Below, piece by piece: positions 9,542 to 20,209 of a DNA stretch of 64,000 bases. Location: positions 310,001 to 374,000 of the forward strand of contig WTXI01000002.1 of the NCBI GenBank assembly GCA_022376515.1, given 5' to 3'. Every line of letters begins with the position of its first letter. Position 1 is the stretch's first letter. A model generated the notes under the pieces. That model saw nothing but the letters and a program-made list of their open reading frames with translations, searched no databases and was not told the origin of the DNA. Source of the stretch: Lactifluus volemus. Lineage: Eukaryota > Basidiomycota > Agaricomycetes > Russulales > Russulaceae. The translations under genes and the position numbers were made by a program.

Positions 9542-12500
9542 GCACGGTGTACTCCCATGCTGGCCATGAAGCGGTCATGCTTTTCGCGTGGTAGCCCCTT
9601 TGTGAGTACATCAGCAACCTGGTCATTTGTAGGCATATACTTCAGAGTTATGGCTTTTAGGTCCACTTGCTGCCGAAGAAAATGGTGCCTGACATCGATG
9701 TGTTTGGTGCGATCGTGGAACTCGGGGTTCTTGGCGATTGACATGGCTGATTGGTTGTCAATGTAAAGGATAATAGGTAAGTCTTTTTCTTGATCTTTCC
9801 AGATCTCGCTGACAAGACTTTTTAGCCAAGCGGCCTCTTTTGCTGCGTGGGCGCCGGCTATATATTCGGCCTCGGTACTCGAAAGCGCAACTGTCTGTTG
9901 CTTTTTCGAGCTCCAGCTTATTGCTCCGCCGGCCAACATGAAGACGAAGCCCGACGTGGACTTGCAATCGTTCACGTCGCTGGCCCAGTCGGCGTCGACG
10001 TAACCATGGAGACGGGTACCGTCTTGGGTCCCTCGCTGGAAAACGAGACGCCGATCGCTCGTAGCTCGAAGGTATCGGAATGCGCGGTCGAGGGCTCGCA
10101 GGTGCTCGTCACCGGGGCTAGCTGCGTGGCGCCCCAGTGCGGCAACGGTGTAGGCAAGATCGGGGCGAGTCCCCAGCATGGGGTACATCAGCGCGCCGAT
10201 CGCGCTCTGGTACGACTTGACGTCGGTTTCGGGTGAGTCGAGCTTGAGGAGGTGCTCATTTGGGGTCGATGGTGTGCTGATCGGTCTGCAATCGGCTTTG
10301 CCGAATCGTTCTAGGACTTCGTTTATATATTTTTCCTGCAATAGGGCGATCCAGCCGGTGTTTCGATCGCGCGTGACATGTATGCCGAGGATCCAGGTGA
10401 TCTCACCTAGATCAGTCATCTGGTAAGTTTTCTTCAGCATTTCCTTGTCCTCGTTTATGATTTTAAGGCTTTTGCAGGCCATGGTTATGTCATCGACATA
10501 TAGCGCGATGATGGAGAGGGTGTCGCCCCTCAAGCGGGTGAAGACAGCGTGGTCCGCATCGGTATATGCGTAGCCCATCGATTTTAGCGTTGCGCTGATA
10601 TGTTCGTACCAGGCGCGCCCCCCTTGCTTCGTGCCATACACGGCCTTCTTTAGTTTTAGGACCATGCCTTCGGGAATGTCAAAACCAGGTGGGGGGGCCA
10701 TGAAGATCTCTTCCTTCAAGTCCCCATTGAGGTAAGCTGACTTGACGTCAAGCTGATGTACCTCTAGGTTGAATTCTGCGGCAAGTGCAAGAACGGTGCG
10801 CAGGGATGCGAATTTCGCGACTGGCGCGAACGTTTCGTTGAAGTCGACGCCCTCGATTTGGCTAAATCCTTGCGCGACGAGGCGCGCTTTATGCTTTTGG
10901 ATTTTTCCATCGGGGCCGCGTTTTATTCGGAATACCCATTTACTCCCTACGATTTTTCGATCGGTCGGGCGCGGCACCAGCTCGTAGACCCCCATGTTTT
11001 CGAACATTCGTTTTTCGTCGTTGCAAGCAAGTTCCCATTCGACGGCGTCCGGACGTGCCATTGCTTCGGCATAGGTCCGTGGATCGTTTGCGAGATCGCC
11101 TTGCGTGACGGCAGCACGTTCAGTGTTTCGCTTACGTGGTCCGTATGACGTTGTGGAGTAGCGATCGTCATCATCGCGAATGGGTGCGCGAGCGTTGCGT
11201 TTTGGACGGGAGAGTGCGATCGGGAGATCGGGAGGAGGTGTAGGTGCAATGGGTGCTTCATCAAGTAATTCCTCAATTTCTGATTCACTTTCAGAGCTAC
11301 TGTCAGAGTCTGAGGAACTCGAAGATTTATTTGGGGCTTGTGGCGTTGCCGTTGGCGTTGCGATTTCTGCGGTGGCCGTGTCGTTGGGTTCGAGGACTAT
11401 TCGCTCGAAGCGTTGTACTGGCCCCCCCTCGTCAAATACGACGTCACGCGACTCGAAGAAACGGCCGGTTTTTCGATGCACAAGTCGGTAGGCTTTCCGA
11501 TTTTTAGCTAATCCGATAAACGTGCAGATCAGCGACCGCGCAGCAAGTTTGGCGCGTTTTTTCTTCGGGACGTGCATGAAGGCTCGGGAGCCAAATACCC
11601 GGTACATCGATATGTCCAGTTTGTTTCCGCTCCAGACTTCGTCCGGCGTGAGGTTGTCGAGCGCGCGCGTGTGCGAGACGTTGTGCAGCAGGGCAGCGTA
11701 TTCCAGCGCATCGTACCAATACGTGTCGGGGAGGCTCGCGTCGGTGAGCATGGCTCGGACCTTATCGAGCAACGTGCGGTTCATCCGCTCGGCAACGCCG
11801 TTGTGTTCCGGCGTGTGCGGTGTCGTGATTTCGTGCTGAATGCCCCTCTCCTCTAGGTATTTATTGAAGTCCCCCCCTTTGTATTCGCCCCCTCCATCTG
11901 AATGGAGAAGCCGAAGTCGTTTCCCGGTCTGCACCTCGGCGCGTTCGACAAACACTTTGAAGCGGTCGAGTGTGTCCAATTTTTCGCACAGGCCATCCAC
12001 GAAGACTTTGCGGGATGCGTCATCGATCCATGTGACAAAGTAATAGTACCCTTTATGTGATCAGGTCGGAATCTTGCCACATAGGTCTGAGTGGACGCGG
12101 CCGAGGACCTTGTCCGATTGCGATTCCGTTGTCTTCTGGATTTCGACTCGAGTTTGCTTTCCTTTCAGGCAGGGTTCGCAAGGGGTTGTAAGTGATTTCC
12201 CAGATGTAATTTCGATGCCACTGACGATGCCCTTTCGGGCCATGCGTAGGATCGTGTCCATGTTCAGGTGGCCGAGGCGTCTGTGCCATGTAGCCAGATC
12301 GGCTTTCGCAGATGGGGCCCGTGCCGTTAAGGCAAATTCGTGCGTGGGGGATAAATCGTCTCCTTCCGCGGGGAACGATTCGACGATCGCGATTCGGGCG
12401 GTGGCAAGGGGGACCGTTTGTATATTCATGAGATAGAGGTTTTGATGCCGCTGACCTTCGCAGATAACGTTTTCGGTCGCGTCGAATATTTGGCAGCCTT

Positions 12501-12640
12501 GCCCAGCGAATCGGACGTCGGCGCCGCAGCTCGTGAGGTGGGAAACGGACAATAAGTTTCCGTGCAACTCGGGAACGTACAGGACGTTCTGTAGTATGAC
12601 GTCATTCCACTCGTTTCCGGCGCGCATTCGAACATGTACG
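9535..12640 (-). pseudogene. copia Pol: GAG-pre-integrase, integrase, RT, RNase H (one stop codon)
   Basis: The frame runs from the nested LTR to 9535 in one reading frame with a single TGA at 12061-12063. The upstream part (12640-12064) has LQNVLYVPELHGNLLSVSHL and the HHCC zinc finger WHRRLGHLN...CEPCLKGK of GAG-pre-integrase. After the TGA come the rest of integrase (HSDGGGEY, PHTPEHNGVAER, the DDE catalytic region), reverse transcriptase (GSKWVFRIKRG, HQLDVKSAYLNGDL, active-site LYVDD) and RNase H (DADWASD, ALSSTEAEY, RTKHIDVRHHF), ending at 9535. Apart from the TGA and the nested LTR no further damage was seen. The stop may be a C-to-T change of an Arg codon (CGA to TGA). Confidence 0.9.
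12061..12063 (-). other. In-frame TGA interrupting copia Pol
   Basis: The reading CGKIPT-stop-SHKGYYYFVTW is otherwise continuous across the stop. A CGA-to-TGA transition at a former CpG is the simplest origin. Confidence 0.8.
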
Positions 12641-12645
12641 CGTCC
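12641..12645. repeat. Target site duplication (CGTCC) of nested LTR, left
   Basis: CGTCC flanks the nested LTR here and again at 13581-13585. Removing the LTR and one copy restores the copia frame GQGRVHVRM. Confidence 0.9.
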
Positions 12646-13253
12646 TGTCACGGTTCGCAGGGACCGTGGCTCGAAGTGAGTGTCGTTCTGGTTGGCTATT
12701 TGCTGTGGCGAGTCGGACAAGACTAGCAACACCAAATAGTCGATTCTAGCACGCGCAGGCAAGGTCCTAGACGGAGTAGACTTGACTGTGCGAACTCTCG
12801 GTGTTCGTATCGCGTGAGGCGGTTAATACGGGCCGGCGCACGCGATGGTCGGAGTTACCGTTCCTAAAGAGGATAGACGGTGGCAGATGGGTGAATGACG
12901 ATGTGTAGGTTCAACCGCAACACGGGCGCGAGTGTATTTGGAATGCAAGGGAGTCTCGCCTTCCAAGGACACTCGTGTGAGGTTGAACTAAGGTTCGAGG
13001 GCGGACGCGGGGTGAGAAGTGGGAACTACTTCTCACAGCGCGTTCGTATTAGGGTTCAGGCGTCTGGGAACTAGTTTCAAGGAAATGGAACAAGTTCACA
13101 GATGTCTGATCGTGGCGCGAAGTACCTAGATCAAGGTACGAAGAGGGGATGAACAAGTAGAGGGAGGAGATGCGATGCGAGTGTGAGCAGGAGACAATGA
13201 ACTGCGATTCTAGACGAAGCTGAAGCTGGGGCTTTAGCTCGTCTACAGGGCCC

Positions 13254-13260
13254 TATTTAT
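13254..13260 (-). promoter_or_regulatory. TATA-like box of the nested LTR
   Basis: The minus strand reads GCATAAATAGGG. It lies downstream, in LTR orientation, of the TGA(C/G)TCA array, as a core promoter would in the U3 region. Confidence 0.5.
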
Positions 13261-13335
13261 GCGTACAGAGGGCCAGCCAACTATCCTACAAAGGTCACAG
13301 TACAGTAGCGAAGTCAAGGCTGTTGACTAAAGACC

Positions 13336-13434
13336 TGAGTCAGTTCTGATGACTCAGGAACTGACTCAGTGCGTCTGACTCAAGATCTGAGTCAAGAACG
13401 CTGACTCAAGATTTGAGTCATGATTTCTGAGTCA
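13336..13434. promoter_or_regulatory. Array of eight TGA(C/G)TCA (Gcn4/AP-1-type) sites
   Basis: Sites start at 13336, 13350, 13362, 13376, 13388, 13402, 13414 and 13428. The spacings alternate exactly 14 and 12 bp (26 bp period). All eight match the consensus bound by Gcn4/AP-1-type bZIP factors. The array lies upstream of the LTR TATA-like box and would act as an upstream activating sequence; that function is inferred. Confidence 0.75.
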
Positions 13435-13580
13435 AATACACGTCCAAAACGGCGACGCACAGCCCCTAGAAGCGGAACAGAGGGGGCTGGCCAAGGAAAG
13501 GGATCCTAGGTCACAACACAAGTCGAAAATCAAACGGAAAACAGTAAGAAATGGGCCGGGCGGCCCGCATAACCGTAACA

Positions 13581-13585
13581 CGTCC
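13581..13585. repeat. Target site duplication (CGTCC) of nested LTR, right
   Basis: Second copy of CGTCC, on the gag side of the nested LTR. Confidence 0.9.
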
Positions 13586-14689
13586 CTGGCCGATGCCTTG
13601 GATGGCGCTGTTATCACCCAGGATGACGGGGATATTCCGGGTAAGGGTGGAGAACTGCTGGAACCAATTTCTGTTGGAGCACATGGTGCGTGATGCACCA
13701 GAGTCCATTATCCAGGAATTCTGGTTTAACTTCAGATTGGTAGCGTTCGACTGCGCTCGGAAGACATGGACAGTTCGGATGGTCTCGTCCGAGGTCGTTT
13801 CGTCGGCGTTCGCAATTTTCGCCGTTGCTGCGGGCGTCGCGGTTGCCGGTTTCGCGTTTGCGGTTGCTTTGGCCTCCTGCTCCTTCTTCAGCTTTCGACA
13901 TTCGCCCGTATCGTGCCCCTTAATTTTGCAATGGTTGCAGTACTTTTTCGACTTGTCTTCCTGGTTCCCTTTACCCTTTCCTTTCCCCTTTTTAGCGGCC
14001 TTAATCGACTTGGCAAAAAAAGCGGTAGCGGCCATGCCCGATTCGTGAACGCGGCGCTGTTCGTCTCGTACGATTTGGGACTTCGTATTTTCGATGTCGA
14101 TGTTGTCGCGGGTGGAGAGGATTGTTTTTAGGGTGGATAAGGAAGGTGGTAGCGCCCCGATAATGGTGTGCGCGATTATGCGGTTGTCGAGAGCAAGTCC
14201 GAGGGCGGTGATCGTGCGAGCGGAACGAATTAAGGAATTTATTTGCGGCTCGAGGGGCTCCGTATCGAGGAGCTGGCGGCGGAAGACGTCGTCAATGAGG
14301 TGGGTTATCCTCTGCTCGCCTTTCCCTTCGTAACGTTCCGCTAATCGGCTCCAGGTGTCCTTTGCGGATTTCGTGTCGAGAACCGAGTTGAGCGGCTCGT
14401 CCGTCATGGCCATTACGAGATGCATTCGCGCGCTCTCGTTTTTGGTGTTCCAGTGCGCGTAGCCCGTCGGATCGGCTGCTGGATCTGGTTTTGTGAGGGC
14501 TCCGCTGGTGACAGACCAGAGGTCGTGATATGTGAAAACAGTCTCGACGCGGCACTTCCAGAAAGCGTAATTGCTACCGTCCATTTCGAGAAGGGGTAGG
14601 TTGAGCAAGTGAGGAGGTCGTCCCGGAGCAGTCTGAGAAGAAGTCGAGGCCCCTGCGGAGGAGGCGCTGGTACCTTGCGGTGTAGACAT
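13586..14689 (-). CDS. copia Gag and protease start
   Basis: ATG at 14689 opens a frame that stays open to the nested LTR (the read-through stop is inside the LTR at 13511). The protein has a copia Gag domain (FWKCRVETVF, LNSVLDTKSAKDTWSRL, a UBN2-like fold). A Lys/Gly-rich stretch is followed by a CCHC zinc knuckle CNHCKIKGHDTGEC, and then the aspartic protease active site WIMDSGAS. Gag packages the element RNA in virus-like particles and the protease cleaves the polyprotein. The normal frame continues into the pol part at 12640 once the nested LTR is removed, so Gag and Pol were one continuous polyprotein. Confidence 0.9.
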
Positions 14690-14759
14690 TCTGCGTGAGG
14701 AGGGCCTGGTTTAGCTTGTTCGGAATTTGTACGCGCGCGGTGTCTTCGAGAGCTCTTAA

Positions 14760-14777
14760 AGCTCAGGTCTCATAATC
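14760..14777 (-). other. Putative copia primer binding site (initiator tRNA-Met half)
   Basis: Directly after the 5' LTR the minus strand reads GATTATGAGACCTGAGC. The TTATGAG core is complementary to the CTCATAA anticodon loop of initiator tRNA-Met, as in the half-tRNA priming of Drosophila copia. The match is not perfect and is judged from remembered tRNA sequence. Confidence 0.45.
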
Positions 14778-15132
14778 TATTGGAGTTAGAACCCTAAGTC
14801 TCAGTCTGTGAATGAAAAGACTGTATTGATCTACCTATTGGAGTTAGAACCCTAAGTCTAAGTAGAGTGTAAGTTACTGAAGAATAGAGAAGTAAAGAGT
14901 GACTAACCTCAGTCTGTGAATGAAAAGACTGAGGCATGGTGGACATGGTGTCTACACTATATAAGGTATTTCAACAGAGGTGAAATTCTAGGGTAATAAA
15001 GCCATAAGGGGATGCAGAAAATGAGCTAGACGAGAACGCGGAAAGTCCTTGGGTATCGATGTCACGCGTCATGTGACGTGTGACCAGAAAGCGTTGGCTC
15101 GACTTACGCCTTGCGAGGCTGCGCTCCCAACA
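14778..15132 (-). repeat. copia 5' LTR (right)
   Basis: Same 355 bp sequence as 9173-9527 with one difference. It carries the promoter for the minus-strand element. Confidence 0.95.
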
Positions 15133-15137
15133 CGCTC
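15133..15137. repeat. Target site duplication (CGCTC), right
   Basis: Exact match to 9168-9172. Confidence 0.9.
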
Positions 15138-16390
15138 CAAGTCAGAGTGCTGTGTCAAACGGGGAATTTCTGGGTTAGAAGAGCGACCTACTACTTCGCA
15201 GGGACTTGAGTGGAATAACTAAAAGAATGCGCCGGTCTAGACGGAGATGCCACGGGTGTGAGCAGTATTGGTGTGGTTTAGGGGCACGTGATTTTCAGCC
15301 GTTTTGCTGACTCTGATTCGGACTCGGATCTCGAAACGCAGCACCTCTCAAGTCAACACCTCCGACGAGCTGACTACAACGTCGTGTATAGCATAACAAA
15401 TCATTTATGTTTATGGAAATCGGACCTACTATGTTTTTCTTCGCACGAAAGTCATTCCTTGATGCTGGTGGAAGGCCCTTTGAGGTCGGTAACTGGCACG
15501 ATGGGGAAAAGCAAGCCAAGGGCGTCCGTCAGGTTCTCGGTATATTTCACTTGTCACCTTCACTCTATGGTATTCCTCCGTTCCAAGCGACAATCATTTG
15601 TTGAATTACAATTGTATGTAACTGAAACGATGGCTAGCCCTAAATGGCTCTATGATGCCTGGAACTGGGTCTGGCCAACTTAGGAAACAAAGCGGTCTAA
15701 CCAAGGGTCTAAAACGAAGCATTACCTGCTGTGCAGGCCGTGGGGTGACTCGCCTATGCTTATTGCCGACGTTCACGCTCGCATCAACTGTGGAGACAAG
15801 TGTAAGCAAATAGTTTTCCGCTCCTGTCTTCCTGATCTCTTTTTAGGGCTGAAATTGCCATCTTACAGACAGAATCTGACTCATCCGCGCAAATAAATGG
15901 TGCGCATAAGCTACCCCAACAGTTGTCGGAGATACATCCGGCCCTTCTTCCATGAAAAATGATGTTGGCTATAGCTGGCTGGGCCTGTGCTAGTCATATG
16001 CTGAGCGGTATTGGTGATGAGGTCTGTGCTATTCCAGTAGCGGTGCACACTTCCAGTTGACGTTCAGAAGCACTGCCTGCACAGCTGATGTGAGACGTAA
16101 TGACGGAACGTGCAGACAAGGACCGGTTCTGTCTTTCGTCTTGGCGTAAGCCGGGGCCTCTGGACCCCACTGAGGTATTTTCTCTTCCAGAAAGTATCAA
16201 CGTGCTTTAGCGCTTCAACGGCTCTGGACGCTTTTGCCGTCTGCACGTGTTCCGGAAATTTAAGGCTACATGCGATATGGCTTCCTCCTTTAGGTCGTGG
16301 GGCTTGTCCGAGTCATCTCTGACGCCGCATCCCCGTGGACACCCTGAACTTGTAATCTCCGGCATCTATACAAAATATTGCTTCTGGAGT
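15138..16390. other. Intergenic upstream of P450-2
   Basis: The frames present (longest 15288-15683) have no recognisable motif. This was joined to 9167 before the copia insertion, so the two P450 genes were once about 2.5 kb apart. Confidence 0.5.
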
Positions 16391-16398
16391 TATAAAAG
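16391..16398 (+). promoter_or_regulatory. TATA box of P450-2
   Basis: TATAAAAG lies 59 bp before the ATG at 16450. This makes 16450 a better start than the in-frame ATG at 16420, which would lie at the expected transcription start. Confidence 0.65.
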
Positions 16399-16449
16399 GA
16401 GGGCCGGCTTAGCCTTGTCATGATAACCATCCAGATTACAACTGTCCAG

Positions 16450-18739
16450 ATGAACATCCTACTTAGCCTGGCTTGTGTCCTGGTAACAGTGACTTTACAC
16501 ATCACCTATGTCTACCTTCGCCGTCGAAACTCCTTCTTGAGGAAGCTTCAAGGCCCAGAGTCCTCGTCCTTCTGGCTTGGTAGTTATCTCGACTTACCGT
16601 CATCTGGTGTCTCGCTGATTTAAGCAATTAGGAAACGAGAAAGAACTTCGCTACCAAAATGAAGTTGGAGACAACGAATACGATTGGATTCGAAGATATG
16701 GAACTGCATGGCGTAGTAGCAGACCGCTAGGAGTGAGCGTCATTGGCGATCAAAGGAAGCTTTAGCTTCTTACACTGACGCGCACTCAAAGGTGGATTAT
16801 CTTTCCCTAGCAGACCCAAAGGCCCTGCAATATGTGCTTCACACGTCTGGATATCATTTTGCGAAGGATATGGAGTCCAAACAATCGGCCGAGTTGGCAT
16901 TAGGTCGAGGAATTATCTGGACTCACGGTCCGAAAATCTTTTGGGGATTCCCTACTTCCATTGTGCTCTGACATGATTCCTTTCAGGCACAGCGCATCAA
17001 CGCCAAAGGAGGATCATGACACGGGCGTTCTTGGCTCCTCAGCTCAGGGCCTTCCTTCCCCTATTTCAGAATACGGCATTGAGGGTTCGAGGTTCCTCTG
17101 ACGTACACACACCAAAATGAAACTGATCGACTGGTCTTGACAGCTCACCCAGAAGTGGAAGGACGATGTGATTTCCCTAAATACTACAGGACAGGCAGTG
17201 GTCGATGTGACTGGTTGGCTCTCACGCACGACCCTCGATATTATTGCCGAAAGTAAGTGCTCTACAGTCATGATCGCAGCTTCTCATCCTGATTGTCTTT
17301 TATGTAGCTGGGTTTGACTCACAATTCGGGTCCCTCAACGATGAGAAAACGCTCATGGCGAAACTACATGAAAATTTATTGTGGGATACTGCATCTCTCC
17401 CAATGTTTGATTGGGTGCTAATTTCGGGGCAGGTTTGATTCGACGCTCTACCCATCACATTTCGACATCATATTCAAGTCACTGTGGCGGTATATCCCAG
17501 AACCATTGCTCCACTACGTCCGCTACCTTCCCTCGCGCGAGTATCGCCGGCTACGCGAATATTCGGACAGTGTCCGCCACTTCTCGCGTGACATTATCAA
17601 GGACATTTTGAGCAAGGGTGACGGGCAGGACATAATGAGCGCGCTTCTTCGCGCAAATGCGTCCGAAAATCCCGATAACAAGATGTCAGACGAGGAGGTG
17701 AATGACCAGATAGCGTGCGTTAGAGCATTTACGCACGATCCACACGCTCTTTTTTCACGCGCTTTTCTGATTATAGCTCTTTGCTCTTTGCTGGGCACGA
17801 AACTACCGCCAGTAGCATGAGTTGGTTTCTCTGGGAGGTTGCAAAGCATCCTGATTCCCAGGATCGCATCCGCGCAGAGATCGCGGCTCTCCGAGCACGC
17901 AAGGAAGGTGGACAACTGTCCGCTACCGACCTTGATAGCATGGCATATACCATGGCCTCTTTGAAGGTACTGTGACGCTGTATAGTATCACCCGAAAGCG
18001 GCTGTCTCTGACGGTTGTCCTTGACCCCTTAGGAGTCGATGAGGCTACACCCTATCCTCTCTTTCCTCAGAAGAGAAGCTGAGCGTGACGACGTAATCCC
18101 TTTGGCCTTCCCTATCACCACCAAGTCGGGTGAGCAAATTTTATCGATCCCAGTCAAGAAAGGCACTTGCATCGAAGTCCACATTGGCGCCTATAATCGG
18201 TAAAGCTTCACGTCCTTGATGTACACGAGTTGACTCACGTGAACGGGCAGCCTGCCAGAGGTCTGGGGACCTGACGCGGACGAATGGAATCCTGATCGCT
18301 TCCTCGACCCCGAGAGGGGTAAGCAGATCTCTGTGGGGGTGTTTGCTAACCTGTACGTATCATTTTCTGCAACGCACTGAGCTTGATCTGACTTTTGACT
18401 AACCCACCGACCGAAAGCTTGAATTTTTGTAAGCTCACACACACGCGGCATTTCCTGTCTCTCTTTCTGACGTATCAAACAGCGGGCGGCCTCCGCGGTT
18501 GTCTGGGCTGGCGATTCGCGTAAGTTCATACCTCACTTGGCTGAGATCGTGCACAAGTTGAAAATGATTGGGAACACAGCGTACTTGAATTGCAAGTCCT
18601 CATCACGACACTTCTTGAAAACTTTGAATTCTCCGTGCCTCAAGCACGGATCTATCGCAAACCGGGCAGCCTTATGATCCCTATGACAGAAGACCGGGAG
18701 GGTGCTTGTTTGGAGCTGAACATCAAGGCGCTGAACTGA
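16450..18739 (+). CDS. Cytochrome P450 monooxygenase, paralogue 2
   Basis: The gene has more than ten exons. MNILLSLACVLVTVTLHITYVYL is the ER anchor (the first twenty residues are strongly hydrophobic), followed by the hinge KLQGPESSSFWLG. Later come YDWIRRYGTAWRS, QRQRRIMTRAF (C-helix), YLPSREYRRLREY, the I-helix AGHETTASS, ESMRLHP (ExxR), LPEVWGPDADEWNPDRF and the heme loop GGLRGCLGWRFA. The loop is built from an 11-nt microexon (18418-18428) plus the next exon. I followed all main joins (for example 16620s, 17240s, 17430s and 17720s) and found no frame break. The stop is TGA at 18737. The enzyme would sit in the ER and hydroxylate a hydrophobic substrate with electrons from P450 reductase; the substrate is unknown. 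Same exon style as paralogue 1. Confidence 0.88.
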
Positions 18740-19652
18740 ATTGAATCGGTACAAACTGTGGATGATACATTACGTTTTCGTTTAATTACTGACCGTCTTT
18801 ACCATGTCGGGATGACCGGCATGTGGTCTTCTGGAAGATACTCAATCGTTTCGTTTAGGGCTGTTGCTGCATGAACGGATAACGCCTTGGAAAGCAAGTG
18901 CAGGAATGGATTTGTCACTGTATGACATTTAAACTTAAAAGTACGCCGTCCAAATTGACAACCACCGAATTAAAAAAGCGTGGCAAGTCTATTTAGAAGG
19001 GTGACGGGAAAGGATTCGATGAGCCTGGACTCTGGAGACAACCACCAACCCCGGGGATTTACGCATACAATGACATTAGAAGCGTTGCGGGGCGCATGCC
19101 GATAAGCATGACAACGGGGATGGTGACACAACAAGTGCTGCATGGGCGCGTGGACAGACACGTGGACAAGGAGCCCCCGCTCGAGCATCCTTCTAGCGAA
19201 ATCTTAATGTATTACCGTCCTACCCTTTCAATTTTTTTAAATAAAAAAAACACGCGTTGACTTTTTCCTTTTTCTCTTTCTTTCCGTTCGGTGACTTGAG
19301 CAGTAAAGAAAAAATTACAGTGATCTAGAAAGAAAAGAAAGGGAAAGAAAAATAAAATGAAACTGGCGTTATGAGCGGGATTGTGGTGCGCCATTCTAGC
19401 GATCGTTTGAAGCTGTATGAATGTACTTCTTTACGTACGGGTGCACACAAACCGGCGATTTTAGTGTAGAGCCGTTGTCGGCCAATGCTATGTGAGTTAC
19501 ACGATGCGAGAGCGGGATGGTAGAGTAATTTCGTAACGATGTTTTACGGCAATTCGAGCGAGTAGTAATAGTAGTAGTAGTACAAGAGGATCCAGCAAGA
19601 TCATTTGTATATGCACGTTAGAGGAATATCCAGAGGTGGTGGGGTGGACTAG
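18740..19652. other. Intergenic, nothing recognised
   Basis: This lies between the 3' ends of P450-2 and COX16, which converge. T/A-rich tracts at 19231-19360 and a short TAG/TAA-like repeat near 19563-19580 are present. No gene was recognised. Confidence 0.5.
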
Positions 19653-20209
19653 TCAGGGGCTAGATGATTGCTGCGAACTTGAAGGAGGTGGTGGAGGCGG
19701 GACGCCCCATTCCGGCAAGCCCTTTGGTCTTTCGATGCGTTTCGGTTCCCATTCCTCTTGACTGGCTGCGCTCAGCTTCTACAAAACCAATTTTTTTTTA
19801 AAAAATAAGAAAGACACTCTATTTTCGCAGAACCAAAAAGCGAAGAGCAAAGGGGGCGGGAACTTACAAAGTATTCCTCTCGGACATCAAACTTTTTTTT
19901 ATTCTTGTCGAGTCCGAGTTCTTGTTCACGACTCATCTAAAAAGTGAACAGAGAGGCGAGAGGTATTGAACAGTGGTAGTTATAAGGGTCGCTTGTGAGG
20001 AAAAGGGATGATGAGCACAAGCCAGCGCACACACACACCTGGGTGACCTTCTGGCTGTGTAGTTCGTATCGCGTTTGAGTAAAGGCTTGCAAGCCAAACG
20101 ATGCACCGACTATAACGAGCAAAAAGGGAATGCCGAATAACGCGGGGTGTCTCTTTAACTGCTGGTGAATAGGTGACCCATTCAACGGTCTTGAAGCGAA
20201 CGCCGGCAT
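19653..20209 (-). CDS. COX16: Cytochrome c oxidase assembly protein COX16
   Basis: Three exons (20209-20039, 19936-19868, 19778-19653) sum to 366 nt, giving 121 residues. The chain has HPALFGIPFLLVIVGASFG (single membrane span), then FTQTRYELHSQKVTQ, MSREQELGLDKNKKKFDVREEYF and EWEPKRIERPKGLPEWGVPP, the known COX16 order. COX16 is an inner mitochondrial membrane protein needed to assemble cytochrome c oxidase. The start at 20209 (MPAFASRPLNG) is preferred over frames further up. Intron 1 begins with a GTGTGTGTGTG donor region. It converges with P450-2. Confidence 0.93.

Larger units (their letters stand above)
12646..13580 (-). mobile_element. Solo LTR (935 bp) nested in copia gag-pol
   Basis: On the minus strand it starts TGTTACGG and ends CCGTGACA, an inverted terminal pair with one mismatch. 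It is flanked by a 5 bp duplication CGTCC/CGTCC. No coding frame is present. A TATA-like ATAAATA lies at 13254-13260 (minus), with an ordered array of TGA(C/G)TCA sites 80-180 bp upstream at 13336-13434. The length and termini suit an LTR, perhaps of a Ty3/gypsy-like element, left after recombination between two LTRs. The parent family was not identified. Confidence 0.85.
9173..15132 (-). mobile_element. Ty1/copia LTR retrotransposon with nested solo LTR
   Basis: The element reads on the minus strand. Two 355 bp LTRs (9173-9527 and 14778-15132) differ at one base (9341 C against 14946 T) and are bounded by a 5 bp target duplication CGCTC. Gag is at 14689-13586 and protease/integrase/RT/RNase H at 12640-9535, the domain order of Ty1/copia (integrase before reverse transcriptase). 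A 935 bp foreign LTR (12646-13580) splits the polyprotein, and an in-frame TGA lies at 12061-12063. Without the nested LTR and its duplicated target the element is about 5.0 kb. The near-identical LTRs point to a recent insertion, and the nested LTR is younger still. The element sits between two P450 genes. Confidence 0.95.
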
